Positions 47,343-57,214 of a DNA stretch of 64,000 nt are shown in pieces. The notes below the pieces were generated by a model. That model was given only the letters and a program-made list of their open reading frames with translations, was not told the DNA's origin and made no database searches. The stretch lies in the NCBI RefSeq assembly GCF_011044155.1, contig NZ_CP049056.1, positions 1,364,001 through 1,428,000 on the forward strand. Direction: 5' to 3'. How positions within the stretch are numbered: the stretch's first letter is position 1; the number at the start of each line of letters is the position of its first letter. This DNA is from Pikeienuella piscinae. Its GTDB lineage: Bacteria; Pseudomonadota; Alphaproteobacteria; Rhodobacterales; Rhodobacteraceae. A program made the translations under genes and the position numbers.

Positions 47343-47473
47343 CAAAGCGCGGGCGCGACGGGCGTTCGCCCTGGGTCGTCAAAGGTTCAAGCGCGATCAG
47401 AGGACCGGTTCCCGCGTTCGACCGCGACACGGGAACGGCGGAAAAGCCCGAGTCGATCCGAAATCGAACCGAT

Positions 47474-47977
47474 CTAGCCGCCGCCGAGCGGGTCGCCCGA
47501 ACTGCCGCCGCCGCTGAGCGGGTCGAAGGCCTGCCCGGCGTCGAACTTGCCGAGATTGCCGAAGACCTGCTGAAGGACCGTCATCTCGCGCCCATAGGTT
47601 GGCGTGCGGCGCGTGACGAGGTCGATGATCTGGCCATCCTCCAGACCGTAGGACTTCGCGTCGGTGACCAGCCCATCCGCGTTGAACGTCACGGCGACGA
47701 CCTTCCGGTCGATCACCTCGGGGGCGTAGAAAGCGAATTTCTTGACCTTGGAGGCGGCGAAATACCAAGTGTCGGCGTCGAAACTGCTGACGGTGGACGG
47801 CCGACCAAGCTTGCGCATGACCGAGCCGCGCGTGTCCTGGCCGGCGACGATATTGTCCAACTCGGCGCGCTGCGGCGCGAAGCCGTGGTTGACATAGACA
47901 GGCTCGCAGGCGCCGAGCGCCAGCACAATCGCCGTCAGCATCGCGGCCGATCCCGCCCTGGCGCCCACGCGCATCAT
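47474..47977 (-). CDS. bamE: Outer membrane protein assembly factor BamE
   Basis: The 167-residue lipoprotein has a lipobox LALGAC. The SmpA/OmlA core is recognisable: MRKLGRPSTVSSFDADTWYFAASK, then GLVTDAKSYGLEDG. It stabilises the BAM complex that inserts outer-membrane barrels. The ATG pair at 47977 and 47974 follows GGGAG. The C-terminus is Gly/Ser-rich (LSGGGSSGDPLGGG). The divergent DUF177 gene starts 122 bases away. Confidence 0.9.
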   Translation of the reverse strand: MMRVGARAGSAAMLTAIVLALGACEPVYVNHGFAPQRAELDNIVAGQDTRGSVMRKLGRPSTVSSFDADTWYFAASKVKKFAFYAPEVIDRKVVAVTFNADGLVTDAKSYGLEDGQIIDLVTRRTPTYGREMTVLQQVFGNLGKFDAGQAFDPLSGGGSSGDPLGGG

Positions 47978-48099
47978 GCTCGCTCCCGTGTTCGTGCCAT
48001 GCTCGTTCCCGCTCTTGTGTCGGATAGCGCGCGCATGATCTAAGATCAAGCATCAGGCCGCCGCGCCATGGCGCGGGCCCGGAGCAGAAGGGGCGCCTC

Positions 48100-48666
48100 A
48101 TGATCGAACCATCGCACCTTTTTCCCCGCTTCCTCAGCCTGCGCGACCTGCCCGGTCTCGACGGGCGCGAGATCGAGGAGCGCGCGACCGAAACCGAACG
48201 CGCCGCGATCGCCGAGGCTTACGGGCTGCACGATCTCGCGGCGCTGCGCGTCGAGGCGCGGGTCGCCCGCGAGGGCCGTGACGGCTGGCGTCTCGACGGC
48301 CGCCTGGTCGCCTCCGCCACGCAGAACTGTGTCGTGACGCTGGAGCCGGTCGCGGCCGAGATCGACGAGCCGTTCGTCCGGCGGCTGAGGCCGATGAGCG
48401 AAGAGGAGGCGGCGGCGCAAGCCGTCGAGATCGACCTCGACCCGGAAGCGGAGGACCCGCCGGAGCCGCTCGGAGACGGCGTCGACCTCGGCGCCGCCGC
48501 GCTGGAGACGCTGGCGCTGGCGCTCGACCCCTATCCGCGCGCACCCGGCGCGGTTTTCGCGCCGCGCGCGTCGGCTCCGCGCGGCGTCGCCCCGCTGACC
48601 GAGGAGGACGTCCGGCCGTTCGCCGCGCTCCGGGTGTTGAAACGGGGCGCAGAGGGCGGCGATTGA
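48100..48666 (+). CDS. DUF177 (YceD) domain protein
   Basis: The 188-residue protein matches the YceD family: ATQNCVVTLEPVAAEIDEPFVRRL in the middle and a C-terminal PFAALRVLKRG. In many bacteria it sits immediately before rpmF and may help 23S rRNA accumulation or ribosome assembly. Here the rpmF gene starts 168 bases downstream, so the usual order is kept. Confidence 0.88.
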   Translation: MIEPSHLFPRFLSLRDLPGLDGREIEERATETERAAIAEAYGLHDLAALRVEARVAREGRDGWRLDGRLVASATQNCVVTLEPVAAEIDEPFVRRLRPMSEEEAAAQAVEIDLDPEAEDPPEPLGDGVDLGAAALETLALALDPYPRAPGAVFAPRASAPRGVAPLTEEDVRPFAALRVLKRGAEGGD

Positions 48667-48834
48667 CCGGCTTTGGCGACAATGAACGCGCTCGTGCGCG
48701 GGGCTTGCTCCGGGCGCGAAAACGCGTATGTTCCGCCTCTCGTTTTCAAGAGGGTCCGCGGTCCCGCCCCGATGGGGTGTGGCCGCTGTCTCTTTACTGG
48801 CCGGCGCGGACCGGCATGAGCAAGGAACAGGATC

Positions 48835-49041
48835 ATGGCGGTCCCACAAAACCGGAAGACCCCGTCGAAGCGCAACATGCGCCGCAGTCATGACGGGCTC
48901 ACGGCTTCGGCCCATCTCGAATGTCCGAACTGCGGCGAACTCAAGCGCCCGCATCATATTTGCGGCGCCTGCGGCTTCTATGCCGGGAAAGAGGTCGTCT
49001 CGGTGGTCGATGAGATCGATCTCGACGAAGACGCGGCGTAG
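48835..49041 (+). CDS. rpmF: 50S ribosomal protein L32
   Basis: The 68-residue protein starts [19 protein letters not shown], typical of L32, and carries the CPNCGE and CGACGF zinc-ribbon pairs in its C-terminal half. Its order with yceD and plsX is conserved across alphaproteobacteria. Confidence 0.96.
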   Translation: MAVPQNRKTPSKRNMRRSHDGLTASAHLECPNCGELKRPHHICGACGFYAGKEVVSVVDEIDLDEDAA

Positions 49042-49086
49042 AACGCCCACCCGCGTCCGGCGCGCGGACGCCAAGGCGAGTGCGTT

Positions 49087-50157
49087 ATGAGCGAGCAGAC
49101 GGTTATTTCCGTCGATACGACCGGAGGTGACCGGGGCCCGGGGACGATTCTCGCCGGACTGAACAAGGCTGTCCGTCAGAATCCCGCCGCCCGTTTCATC
49201 CTGCATGGCGACGCCGCGGAGATGGAGCGCCTGCTGCGCCGTCGCGCCGCGCTCCGCTCCGCATGCGATCTCCGGCACGCCGAAGGCGTGGTGCCGATGG
49301 ACGCCAAGCCGTCCTATGTGATCCGCCACGCCAACGGCACGTCGATGCTCGGCGCGCTCGATTCCGTGCGCTCCGGCGAGGCGCAGGTCGCCGTGAGCTG
49401 CGGCAACACCGGCGCGCTGATGGCGCTCGCCATGCTGCGGCTCAGGACCGCGCCCGGCGTCGACCGGCCGGCCATCGCCGTCACCTGGCCGAGCCACGCG
49501 CCGCATGGCTACAACATCGTGCTCGACGTCGGCGCGGATGTCCGCGCGGACGCCCGCTCGATGGTGGAGTTCGCCGTGATGGGCGCCGAATACGCCCGGC
49601 TCTCCTTCAATCTCGCGCGCCCGCGCGTCGGCGTTCTCAATGTCGGCTCGGAGGATCACAAGGGCCGCCCCGGCATTCGCGAGGCCGCGAATCTCATCGC
49701 CGAGATCGGGCCGCAGGCCGGCGAGTTCGAATATGTCGGCTTCGTCGAGGGCGGCGATATCGTCTCCGACCGGGTCGACGTGATCGTCACCGACGGCTTC
49801 ACCGGCAACATCGCGCTGAAAACCGCGGAGGGCGCCGCGCGGCTGATCCATCACGCGATGCGCGACGCCTTCACCAAAACGGTGCTTTCGCGCGCCGCGG
49901 CGCTGCTCGCCTATGGCTCGCTTCGCCGGCTTCAGAAACGGATCGACCCGCGGCGGGTCAATGGCGGCGTGTTTCTCGGCCTCGGCGGGGCGGTGGTGAA
50001 AAGCCACGGCTCCGCCGACGCCACCGGCGTCGCGGCGGCGGTGAAACTCGCCTTTCGGATGGGCGAAAGCGGCTTCTCGCAGCGCGTTGCGGACCGCATG
50101 GCCTTGCTTCCCGAGGGGCGCCGGGCTATCGCCGCCGGACAACAGGATGGCGCCTGA
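49087..50157 (+). CDS. plsX: Phosphate acyltransferase PlsX
   Basis: The 356-residue enzyme links acyl-ACP from fatty-acid synthesis to acyl-phosphate for phospholipid synthesis. Hallmarks are [12 protein letters not shown] at the start, [14 protein letters not shown] and [15 protein letters not shown]. It is immediately followed by fabH, and the two genes are separated by 25 bases. Confidence 0.95.
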   Translation: MSEQTVISVDTTGGDRGPGTILAGLNKAVRQNPAARFILHGDAAEMERLLRRRAALRSACDLRHAEGVVPMDAKPSYVIRHANGTSMLGALDSVRSGEAQVAVSCGNTGALMALAMLRLRTAPGVDRPAIAVTWPSHAPHGYNIVLDVGADVRADARSMVEFAVMGAEYARLSFNLARPRVGVLNVGSEDHKGRPGIREAANLIAEIGPQAGEFEYVGFVEGGDIVSDRVDVIVTDGFTGNIALKTAEGAARLIHHAMRDAFTKTVLSRAAALLAYGSLRRLQKRIDPRRVNGGVFLGLGGAVVKSHGSADATGVAAAVKLAFRMGESGFSQRVADRMALLPEGRRAIAAGQQDGA

Positions 50158-50182
50158 CGCTGAGACAGGGGATGAACACGGC

Positions 50183-51157
50183 ATGACGGAGACGCGCGCA
50201 GTCGCGATTGGCTGCGGCCACTATCTGCCTCAGCGCGTCGTCGAGAACGAGGAGTTCACGGCGACTCTCGATACTTCGGACGAATGGATTCGCGCCCGCA
50301 CGGGGATCGAACGCCGCCATTTCGCCGCCGATGGCGAGCTCACATCCGACCTCGGAATCGCCGCCGCCCGCGCCGCGCTGAAGAACGCCGAAATCGGCGG
50401 TGAAGAGATCGACGCGGTGATTCTCGCCACCGCCACGCCCGACGCGACCTTCCCCTCCACCGCGACGCAGATCCAGCACGCCATCGGCGCCGGCGGCTTC
50501 GCATTCGACATCCAGGCGGTCTGCGCCGGCTTCATGTACGCCCTCGCGACCGCCGACGCGATGATCCGCACCGGGCAGGCGCGCACCGTGCTCGTGGTCG
50601 GGGCGGAGACGTTCTCGCGCATTCTGGACTGGACCGACCGGCGCACCTGCGTCCTTTTCGGCGACGGCGCCGGCGCGCTCATCCTGCGCGGCGAGCCGGG
50701 CGGCGGCGGAATCGAAGATCGCGGCGTTCTCGGCGTCAAGCTGCGCTCGGACGGCGCGCAGCGCGACCTTCTCTATGTCGATGGCGGCCCCTCGACCACC
50801 GGCGACGCAGGAAAGCTGCGGATGCTGGGCCAGGAAGTCTTCAAGCACGCCGTGGTGAAGCTGGCCGATATCGCCCATCAGGTGATGGAGGCCGCCGAAA
50901 TCGGCGCCGACGACATCGACTGGATGGTGCCGCATCAGGCCAATCTGAGAATCATCGCCCGCACCGCGCTCAAGACCGGCCTGCCGATGGAGCGCGTGGT
51001 GGTGACGGTGCAGGATCACGGCAACACCTCCGCCGCATCGATCCCGCTCGCGCTCTCGGTCGCGGTCGGCGACGGGCGCGTGAAGCGGGGCGATCTCCTC
51101 CTCATGGAGGGCATCGGCGGCGGACTCGCGTGGGGCGCGGCGCTGCTGCGCTGGTGA
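50183..51157 (+). CDS. fabH: Beta-ketoacyl-ACP synthase III
   Basis: The 324-residue FabH has catalytic Cys114 in [10 protein letters not shown], His251 in VPHQANLR and Asn281 in DHGNTSAAS. It starts fatty-acid elongation by joining acetyl-CoA and malonyl-ACP. The ATG at 50183 has a GGGGATGA site; the upstream frame inside plsX is not used. Confidence 0.96.
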   Translation: MTETRAVAIGCGHYLPQRVVENEEFTATLDTSDEWIRARTGIERRHFAADGELTSDLGIAAARAALKNAEIGGEEIDAVILATATPDATFPSTATQIQHAIGAGGFAFDIQAVCAGFMYALATADAMIRTGQARTVLVVGAETFSRILDWTDRRTCVLFGDGAGALILRGEPGGGGIEDRGVLGVKLRSDGAQRDLLYVDGGPSTTGDAGKLRMLGQEVFKHAVVKLADIAHQVMEAAEIGADDIDWMVPHQANLRIIARTALKTGLPMERVVVTVQDHGNTSAASIPLALSVAVGDGRVKRGDLLLMEGIGGGLAWGAALLRW

Positions 51158-51305
51158 CGGTTTCGCAACTGCGGAAAGACCCCGCTACAAGCCATTGATA
51201 TTGACTCTCTTTCACCGTTAGGCGACCTTTACCCCCGTGGCGCGACCGGTGGGCGCTCCATGGATTTGGTCAATCTCTTGACGTCCAGGCGAGGGAGACA
51301 GCTTT

Positions 51306-51599
51306 ATGGGCAAGACGCTGACGCGCTCGGATCTCAGCGAGGCCGTCTATCGGGCGGTCGGATTATCGCGCAATGAGTCCGCCGATCTTGTGGAGAGCAT
51401 ACTTCAACATGTCTCCGACTCGATCGTCGAGGGCGAGACGGTGAAGATCTCCTCATTCGGAACCTTCGCCGTGCGCGACAAGGGCGCTCGAATCGGACGA
51501 AACCCGAAAACCGGCGAGGAAGTGCCGATCGAACCCCGGCGCGTGCTGGTGTTCCGTCCCTCACATATCCTCAAGGACAAGATAAATGAGGCCCGATAG
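51306..51599 (+). CDS. ihfA: Integration host factor alpha subunit
   Basis: The 97-residue IHF-alpha/HU-family protein has [20 protein letters not shown] at the start, the beta-arm region ([28 protein letters not shown]) and the DNA-contacting C-terminus. It bends DNA as a heterodimer with IHF-beta. It overlaps nothing, but the MerR-type gene starts directly after its stop. Confidence 0.94.
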   Translation: MGKTLTRSDLSEAVYRAVGLSRNESADLVESILQHVSDSIVEGETVKISSFGTFAVRDKGARIGRNPKTGEEVPIEPRRVLVFRPSHILKDKINEAR

Positions 51600-52016
51600 A
51601 TGAGGCATGACGAGACCGCCACCGCACGCCGGACGCGGCCCGGCGACGTCGCCCCGCAGAGCCGGGCGCCGGAAAAGTCGGCGGACGCCTTTCGCACCAT
51701 CAGCGAAGTCGCCGAGCTTCTCGACACGCCGGCCCATGTCCTGCGGTTCTGGGAGAGCAAGTTCAGCCAGATCAAGCCGATGAAGCGGGGCGGCGGCCGG
51801 CGCTATTACCGGCCCGAGGACGTGGCGCTGCTGCGCGGCATCCGCGAATTGCTCTATGAGGACGGGCTGACGATCAAGGGCGTGCAGAAGGTTCTTCGCG
51901 AGCGCGGCCAGCGCCATGTGGCCGGCCTTGCCGAGGCTGAGGCCGAGCCGGCGCCCGATGTCGATGCGACGCTGGCCCGGCTGGAAGCGCTGCGGAACCG
52001 GCTCCGCCAGGAGTGA
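51600..52016 (+). CDS. MerR-type regulator downstream of ihfA
   Basis: The 138-residue protein has a MerR helix-turn-helix: [23 protein letters not shown] then [31 protein letters not shown]. It lacks the Cys of metal sensors. This gene regularly follows ihfA in alphaproteobacteria. Its ATG begins in the base after the ihfA stop, indicating coupling. Confidence 0.9.
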   Translation: MRHDETATARRTRPGDVAPQSRAPEKSADAFRTISEVAELLDTPAHVLRFWESKFSQIKPMKRGGGRRYYRPEDVALLRGIRELLYEDGLTIKGVQKVLRERGQRHVAGLAEAEAEPAPDVDATLARLEALRNRLRQE

Positions 52017-52105
52017 TCGCCGGCGCGGGCTTCGGGAAGCGCGGTCATGCGGGCGCCATTCGCGCTTGCCTCGCGCCGCGCCCGCGCGTAAACCCCGGCG
52101 TCGAG

Positions 52106-52182
52106 CGGGCCATAGCGCAGTTTGGTAGCGCGTCCGTCTGGGGGACGGAAGGTCGTGAGTTCGAATCTCGCTGGCCCGACCA
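52106..52182 (+). tRNA. tRNA-Pro (anticodon GGG)
   Basis: The 77-base cloverleaf has acceptor arms CGGGCCA and TGGCCCG with encoded CCA. The anticodon stem-loop is TCCGT-CTGGGGG-ACGGA (anticodon GGG), and the T-loop has the usual GTTCGAATC. It reads CCC and CCU codons. Confidence 0.96.
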
Positions 52183-52233
52183 ATTGGACCGCCGGCGCCT
52201 CGCGGCGCCGGCGGTTCTTTCATCAGCGGGGCC

Positions 52234-53325
52234 ATGATGAGCGCTGAACCGTCATCTGGCGTCCTTCCCGCCCAGGCGCTCCGCGCCATGTTCGAATCGG
52301 GCGCCATCGCCGCCGACCTGCCGCTTGCGGCCGGCCAGGTTCAGCCGGCCAGCCTCGATCTGCGGCTTGGCCCGAAAGCCTGGCGCATCCGCGCCAGCTT
52401 CCTCGCCGGCGGCGTGCGCACCGTCGCCGAACGGCTCGACGAATTCGCCATGCACGAGATCGACCTCAGCGGCGGCGCCGTGCTGGAGACCGGTTGCGTC
52501 TACCTCGTCCCGCTGCAGGAGCGGCTGAACCTTCCCGCCGGCGTCTCCGCCGCCGCCAACGCGAAGAGTTCGACCGGCAGGCTCGATCTCTTCACCCGGC
52601 TGATCACCGACCGCGGTGTCGAATTCGACACCGTGGCCGCGGGTTACGAGGGTCCGCTCTACGCCGAGATCAGCCCGCGCACCTTCTCTGTCCTCGTGCG
52701 CCCCGGCGCTCGGCTCAACCAGATCCGCTTTCGCCGTGGCGTCGCCGCGCTCTCCGACGCGGCGCTCCGCTCGCTCCATGACGCGCAGCGCCTCGTCGAT
52801 GTCGAGGCGCAGATCGACGGCGGCCTCGCCTTCTCGGTCGACCTGTCGCCCCCCGCCGACGGGATCGTCGGCTGGCGCGCGCGCCGCCATGCCGGGCTGA
52901 TCGACCTCGACCGGATCGGCCATTACGACCCGGAGGAATTCTGGACCCCGGTGCGGCCGATGCGCGCCGGCGGCGTGATTCTCGACCCCGGCGCCTTCTA
53001 CATTCTCGTCAGCCGCGAGGCGGTGCATGTTCCCCCCGACCACGCCGCCGAGATGACGCCCTACATGGCGGTGGCCGGCGAGTTCCGCGTGCATTACGCG
53101 GGTTTCTTCGACCCCGGATTCGGCCACGGCCCGGCGGGCGGCGCGGGCTCGCGCGGGGTGCTGGAGGTGCGCTGCCACGAGGCGCCCTTCGCGCTGGAGC
53201 ACGGGCAGGTCGTCGGCAGGCTGGTCTATGAGCGCATGACCGAAAGGCCGGACATCCTCTACGGCGCCGGGGTGAAGTCCAACTACCAGGGCCAGGGCCT
53301 CAAGCTCGCCAAGCAGTTCCGCTGA
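52234..53325 (+). CDS. dcd: 2'-deoxycytidine 5'-triphosphate deaminase, double-length form
   Basis: The 363-residue protein belongs to the dCTP deaminase/dUTPase-like superfamily but is about twice the length of the usual ~190-residue enzyme. The N-terminal half has QVQPASLDLRLG and AKSSTGRLDLFTRL. The second half repeats the fold with VRPMRAGGVILDPGAFYIL and EVRCHEAPFALEHGQ. This long form is typical of alphaproteobacteria. It supplies dUTP for thymidylate synthesis. Confidence 0.88.
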   Translation: MMSAEPSSGVLPAQALRAMFESGAIAADLPLAAGQVQPASLDLRLGPKAWRIRASFLAGGVRTVAERLDEFAMHEIDLSGGAVLETGCVYLVPLQERLNLPAGVSAAANAKSSTGRLDLFTRLITDRGVEFDTVAAGYEGPLYAEISPRTFSVLVRPGARLNQIRFRRGVAALSDAALRSLHDAQRLVDVEAQIDGGLAFSVDLSPPADGIVGWRARRHAGLIDLDRIGHYDPEEFWTPVRPMRAGGVILDPGAFYILVSREAVHVPPDHAAEMTPYMAVAGEFRVHYAGFFDPGFGHGPAGGAGSRGVLEVRCHEAPFALEHGQVVGRLVYERMTERPDILYGAGVKSNYQGQGLKLAKQFR

Positions 53326-53331
53326 GGGCGT

Positions 53332-54021
53332 ATGGATTGGGCCGCGAAAGTCGACATCTACTGCGAGCGTCTCGATCCCTCGTTCTGGGCCGAGCCGCTT
53401 AACGCGCTCTCCAATCTCGCGTTTCTCGTCGCAGCCTTCATCGCCTTCCGCGCCGCGCGCCGGGCCGGCCGGCTGGAGCTGTTGACGCTCGTGATGATTC
53501 TCCTCGCCGTCGCGGTCGGCGTCGGCTCCTTTCTCTTCCACACCTTCGCCACACGCTGGGCGGGCGTCGCGGACACCATGCCGATCCTCCTCTTCATTCT
53601 CTTCTATCTCTATCTCGCGGCGCGGCGATATCTTCGTTTGCCGGTCATGGCGGCGCTCGTGGTCCCGGTGGCCTTCGTGCCGTTCGCTGCGCTTTTCACC
53701 AATCTCTGGCGCGGCGCGCTCCCGTCGCTGAACGGCTCCGAGGGCTATCTTCCGGTCGTCGTCGCGCTTCTCCTCTTCGGCGCGATCCTGCATTTTCGCG
53801 GCCATCCGGCGGCGCCGGCGCTCATTCAGGCCGCCGCGGTCTTCGCGCTCTCGCTCACGTTCCGCAGCCTCGACCAATCGGTCTGCGGCGCGATCCCGAT
53901 CGGCGTGCACTTTCTCTGGCACTGCCTCAATGGGCTCTTGTTGGCTCTGGTCATGCTCGCCTTCATCCGCCACGGCGCGCCCCGACCCGCCCGCCTTGCG
54001 CCCCGCTCCGACGGCGGCTAA
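53332..54021 (+). CDS. Ceramidase-like membrane protein (CREST superfamily)
   Basis: The 229-residue protein has about seven membrane helices. Conserved polar residues of the alkaline ceramidase/CREST hydrolases are in place: ERLDPSFWAEPLNALSNLAF, GSFLFHT with His, then DTMPI, and a late HFLWHCLN double His. These make a Zn-type active site in the family. It starts 6 bases after dcd. The substrate may be a sphingolipid or another lipid amide. Confidence 0.8.
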   Translation: MDWAAKVDIYCERLDPSFWAEPLNALSNLAFLVAAFIAFRAARRAGRLELLTLVMILLAVAVGVGSFLFHTFATRWAGVADTMPILLFILFYLYLAARRYLRLPVMAALVVPVAFVPFAALFTNLWRGALPSLNGSEGYLPVVVALLLFGAILHFRGHPAAPALIQAAAVFALSLTFRSLDQSVCGAIPIGVHFLWHCLNGLLLALVMLAFIRHGAPRPARLAPRSDGG

Positions 54022-54054
54022 ACCGCCCCCGTCGTCAAGGAAGCCGGAGGCAAC

Positions 54055-54342
54055 ATGTCGGTCGACAAGGACACCGTGCGCCGCGTCGCGCATCTCGCCC
54101 GGATCGCCGTCGCGGAGGATGAGCTGGCGCCGCTCGGCGACCGGCTGAACGCGATTCTCGACTTCGCCGATCAACTCGCCGAGGTCGATGTGAACGACGT
54201 CGAGCCGATGACCTCGGTCACGCCGATGGCGCTCCGTCAGCGCGACGATGTCGTGACTGACGGCGGCGACGTGGAGAAGGTGCTGATGAACGCGCCGGCG
54301 GCCAGACAGGGCTTTTTCGCCGTGCCGAAAGTGGTCGAGTGA
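54055..54342 (+). CDS. gatC: Glu-tRNA(Gln)/Asp-tRNA(Asn) amidotransferase subunit C
   Basis: The 95-residue GatC has [17 protein letters not shown], then [22 protein letters not shown]. It holds GatA and GatB together. The stop overlaps the gatA start (TGATG). Confidence 0.95.
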   Translation: MSVDKDTVRRVAHLARIAVAEDELAPLGDRLNAILDFADQLAEVDVNDVEPMTSVTPMALRQRDDVVTDGGDVEKVLMNAPAARQGFFAVPKVVE

Positions 54343-55829
54343 TGGGCGAGCTCAGCCGCCTCACCCTCGCGGCCGCGCGCGACGGGCTGCGCCGGGGCGA
54401 TTTCACCGCACGCGAGATCACCGAAGACTGCCTCGCGGAGATCGACGCCGCCGACGCGCTCAACGCCGTGGTGACGAAGACGCCCGAGCGCGCGCGCGCC
54501 ATGGCCGACGCCGCCGACGCGCGCCTGAAGGCGGGCGACGCGCCCGATATGTGCGGGCTGCCCCTCGGCGTGAAGGATCTCTTCTGCACCGAAGGGGTCA
54601 AGAGCCAGGCCGCCTCGAATATTCTCGGCGGGTTCACGCCGCCCTATGAAAGCACCACGACCGCGAAGCTCTGGGCCGAAGGCGCGGTGATGCTCGGCAA
54701 GCTGAACATGGACGAATTCGCCATGGGCTCGTCGAACGAGACCTCATGCTACGGGCCTGTCGCCTCGCCCTGGCGACGGGAGGGCGCGAACGCGCCGCTG
54801 ACGCCGGGCGGCTCCTCCGGCGGCTCTGCCGCCGCCGTCGCCGCCGATCTCTGCCTGGCGGCCACCGGCACCGACACCGGCGGCTCGATCCGCCAGCCCG
54901 CCGCCTTCACCGGGATCGTCGGCGTGAAGCCGACCTATGGCCGCGTCTCGCGCTGGGGAATCGTCGCCTTCGCCTCCTCGCTGGACCAGGCCGGGCCGAT
55001 GGTGAAATCGGTGCGCGACGGCGCCATCATGCTGCGCGCGATGGCCGGGCTCGATACGAAGGACTCGACCTCCGCCGACATTCCCGTGCCAGATTTCGAG
55101 GCCGCGCTCACCGGCGATATCCGCGGCAAGACCATCGGCATCCCCCGCGAATACCGCATCGACGGCATGCCCGACGAGATCGAGGCGCTCTGGACCAAGG
55201 GCCGGGAGATGCTGGCCGACGCCGGCGCGAAGGTGGTGGACATCTCCCTCCCCCACACGAAATACGCGCTTCCGGCCTATTATATCATCGCGCCGGCCGA
55301 GGCGTCCTCCAACCTCGCGCGCTATGACGGCGTGCGTTACGGCGCGCGAGCGAAGCTGGCTGCTGACGACGGCGTGACCGAGATGTTCGAGAAGACCCGC
55401 GCCGAAGGGTTCGGCGCCGAAGTCCGCTCACGCGTCATGGTCGGGGCCTATGTGCTTTCCGCCGGCTATTATGACGCCTATTATCTTCGCGCGCAGAAGG
55501 TCCGCACCCTGATCCGGCGCGATTTCGAGACCGCCTTCGCCGATGGCGTCGATGCGATCCTGACGCCGGCGACGCCTTCGGCCGCCTTCGCGCTCGGCGA
55601 AGTGGGCGGCGACGATCCGGTCGCGATGTATCTCAACGACGTCTTCACGGTGACGGTGAACCTCGCCGGTCTGCCCGGCGTCGCCGTGCCCGCCGGACTT
55701 GACGGCGCGGGGCTTCCGCTCGGACTTCAGCTCATCGGCCGGCCGTGGGAGGAGGCGGATATGCTGAACATCGCGCAGGCGCTGGAAAACGCGGCCGGTT
55801 TCAGCGCAAAACCGGCGCGATGGTGGTGA
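54342..55829 (+). CDS. gatA: Glu-tRNA(Gln)/Asp-tRNA(Asn) amidotransferase subunit A
   Basis: The 495-residue amidase-signature enzyme generates ammonia for transamidation. Its Ser-cisSer-Lys triad is Lys78 (LGVKDLF), Ser158 (GGSSGGS) and Ser182 ([10 protein letters not shown]). The ATG at 54342 is preferred to a GTG one codon earlier because it couples to the gatC stop. gatB is not adjacent but lies 1.4 kb away beyond two leftward genes. Confidence 0.96.
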   Translation: MGELSRLTLAAARDGLRRGDFTAREITEDCLAEIDAADALNAVVTKTPERARAMADAADARLKAGDAPDMCGLPLGVKDLFCTEGVKSQAASNILGGFTPPYESTTTAKLWAEGAVMLGKLNMDEFAMGSSNETSCYGPVASPWRREGANAPLTPGGSSGGSAAAVAADLCLAATGTDTGGSIRQPAAFTGIVGVKPTYGRVSRWGIVAFASSLDQAGPMVKSVRDGAIMLRAMAGLDTKDSTSADIPVPDFEAALTGDIRGKTIGIPREYRIDGMPDEIEALWTKGREMLADAGAKVVDISLPHTKYALPAYYIIAPAEASSNLARYDGVRYGARAKLAADDGVTEMFEKTRAEGFGAEVRSRVMVGAYVLSAGYYDAYYLRAQKVRTLIRRDFETAFADGVDAILTPATPSAAFALGEVGGDDPVAMYLNDVFTVTVNLAGLPGVAVPAGLDGAGLPLGLQLIGRPWEEADMLNIAQALENAAGFSAKPARWW

Positions 55830-55834
55830 GCCGG

Positions 55835-55859
55835 CCCGGCGCGGCTTGGCCGCGCCCGG
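55835..55859. terminator. Hairpin between gatA and cspA
   Basis: An 11-base stem with one mismatch and a TTG loop lies between the two converging gene ends. There is no T run, so it may be a bidirectional stop or just a structure. Confidence 0.35.
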
Positions 55860-55860
55860 T

Positions 55861-56067
55861 TCAGACCGTCTTCAGATCAGTCGCCGCAAGACGGCCGTTG
55901 CGACCCTCCTCCAGCTCATACGAAACCTTCTGACCTTCGTTCAGCCCTTCCATCCCGGAGCGCTGAACTGCAGTAATGTGAACGAAGATATCCTTTTCGC
56001 CATCGTCGGGCTCGATGAAGCCATAGCCCTTGGTGACGTTGAACCATTTGACGGTGCCGGTCGGCAT
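55861..56067 (-). CDS. Cold-shock protein (CspA family)
   Basis: The 68-residue cold-shock domain protein has the RNP motifs KGYGFIEPDD and DIFVHITAV. It binds single-stranded RNA or DNA and resolves structure at low temperature. GAGGAG precedes the ATG, and the 187 bases upstream (56068-56254) may hold a long 5' leader, as in other csp genes. Confidence 0.95.
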   Translation of the reverse strand: MPTGTVKWFNVTKGYGFIEPDDGEKDIFVHITAVQRSGMEGLNEGQKVSYELEEGRNGRLAATDLKTV

Positions 56068-56254
56068 GCACTTGCTCCTCGCCTTCGCGCCGCCGCGTCC
56101 TTGCGGAGGCGTTCACGCGTCGTCAAACCCAGGCATCGTCTAGGCGCCGGCCCGATAACGAAGTCTGTCTTCAACTCCGCAGCAAAAAAAACTGACAGGA
56201 ATTGGCCCGAATCACAAGTAGACTTGGCCTGGACGCGCAGATTGCGATCCTTCG

Positions 56255-57091
56255 CTAGTCCGGCAGCGTCACCACCTGAAAGACCGCGAGCGCGATTTCC
56301 GAGAGCGTCACCTCGCCGAGCGAAGCCTCGATCATCTCGTAGATCGCGCCCGACTCGAACGTTTCGCTGAGCGCACGGTCGACCTCCAGCCGCAGCGCCG
56401 TTTCGCCGCGCCGCATGGTCAGCGCATAGGGCTCGAACGAGAATTGTTCTTCGGCGAATTGCAGCGGAACGGCCGGGCGCATCCGTCCGAGTTGGTATCT
56501 GAGGATCGCCTGATCGCCGAAATAGGCGGCGATCTCGCCCATCGCCAGCGCCTCCAGTCCCTCGACATGGGTGCGATAGCTGATCGGCGTCGCACCGACG
56601 GCGCCATGCGCCGTCAGCAGACCGGGCAGGAGGGCCTCCGTCGTGGTGCCCGCGAGCACGCCGACCGGGGCGCCCGAAAGCGCGCCGATCTCCGCCCCCG
56701 GCCCGGCGCGAAAGACAACGCTGGCGCCGTCGATGAAATAGGGGATCGAGAAATCCAGCGTCTGGCGCCTGGCGAGCGTCTGCGTCGTCGGCCCGCAGAG
56801 CAGGTCGATCCGCCCCTCGGTCAGCGCCTCGAACCGGTTCGCGGCCGTCACCGCGACGTTACGCACCCTGAGCGCGTCCAGCCCGAGCGCCCGCCGCACC
56901 GCCTCCGCCGCCCTGGCGCAGAGCGCGACCGCGAGTCCGGCCGGCGCGCCGTCGTCATCCGTGAAAGAGAAGGGTGGCGCATCCGCCCGGTGGCCGAGCC
57001 GGATTTCACCACTGGAGCGAACCCGCTCCATCACATCAGCCTGCGCCACGCCCGCGACGAGACATAACGCCAGCGCCATTCGAACGATCAT
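56255..57091 (-). CDS. Amino-acid-type ABC substrate-binding protein
   Basis: The 278-residue protein of the SBP_bac_3 family has a signal peptide ending at GVAQAD. Family features are GEIRLGHRADAPPFSF and GRIDLLCGPTTQT, followed by DGASVVFRAG. The ATG at 57091 has GGGAG at good spacing. No permease or ATPase is next to it, so it would rely on a distant importer. Confidence 0.85.
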   Translation of the reverse strand: MIVRMALALCLVAGVAQADVMERVRSSGEIRLGHRADAPPFSFTDDDGAPAGLAVALCARAAEAVRRALGLDALRVRNVAVTAANRFEALTEGRIDLLCGPTTQTLARRQTLDFSIPYFIDGASVVFRAGPGAEIGALSGAPVGVLAGTTTEALLPGLLTAHGAVGATPISYRTHVEGLEALAMGEIAAYFGDQAILRYQLGRMRPAVPLQFAEEQFSFEPYALTMRRGETALRLEVDRALSETFESGAIYEMIEASLGEVTLSEIALAVFQVVTLPD

Positions 57092-57214
57092 CCCCCGCAC
57101 TCCCTGTTTTTCCTCAGCTTAGCGGGCGGGGCGGCGCTGGTAAATCATCGCGCCGCGCTTGCCGCCCGGCGGGCCGCGAAGTAGAGAGCGGCTGACCGGA
57201 AGCAGGAGCCAGTG

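Noticed and set aside
48046-50184. 712-codon minus-strand frame over yceD-rpmF-plsX
   Set aside because: It lies opposite three recognised genes and has no domain.
51201-51229. TTGACT as a promoter for ihfA
   Set aside because: The bases at the proper -10 distance (GACCTT) do not resemble a -10 box, so the call is not supported.
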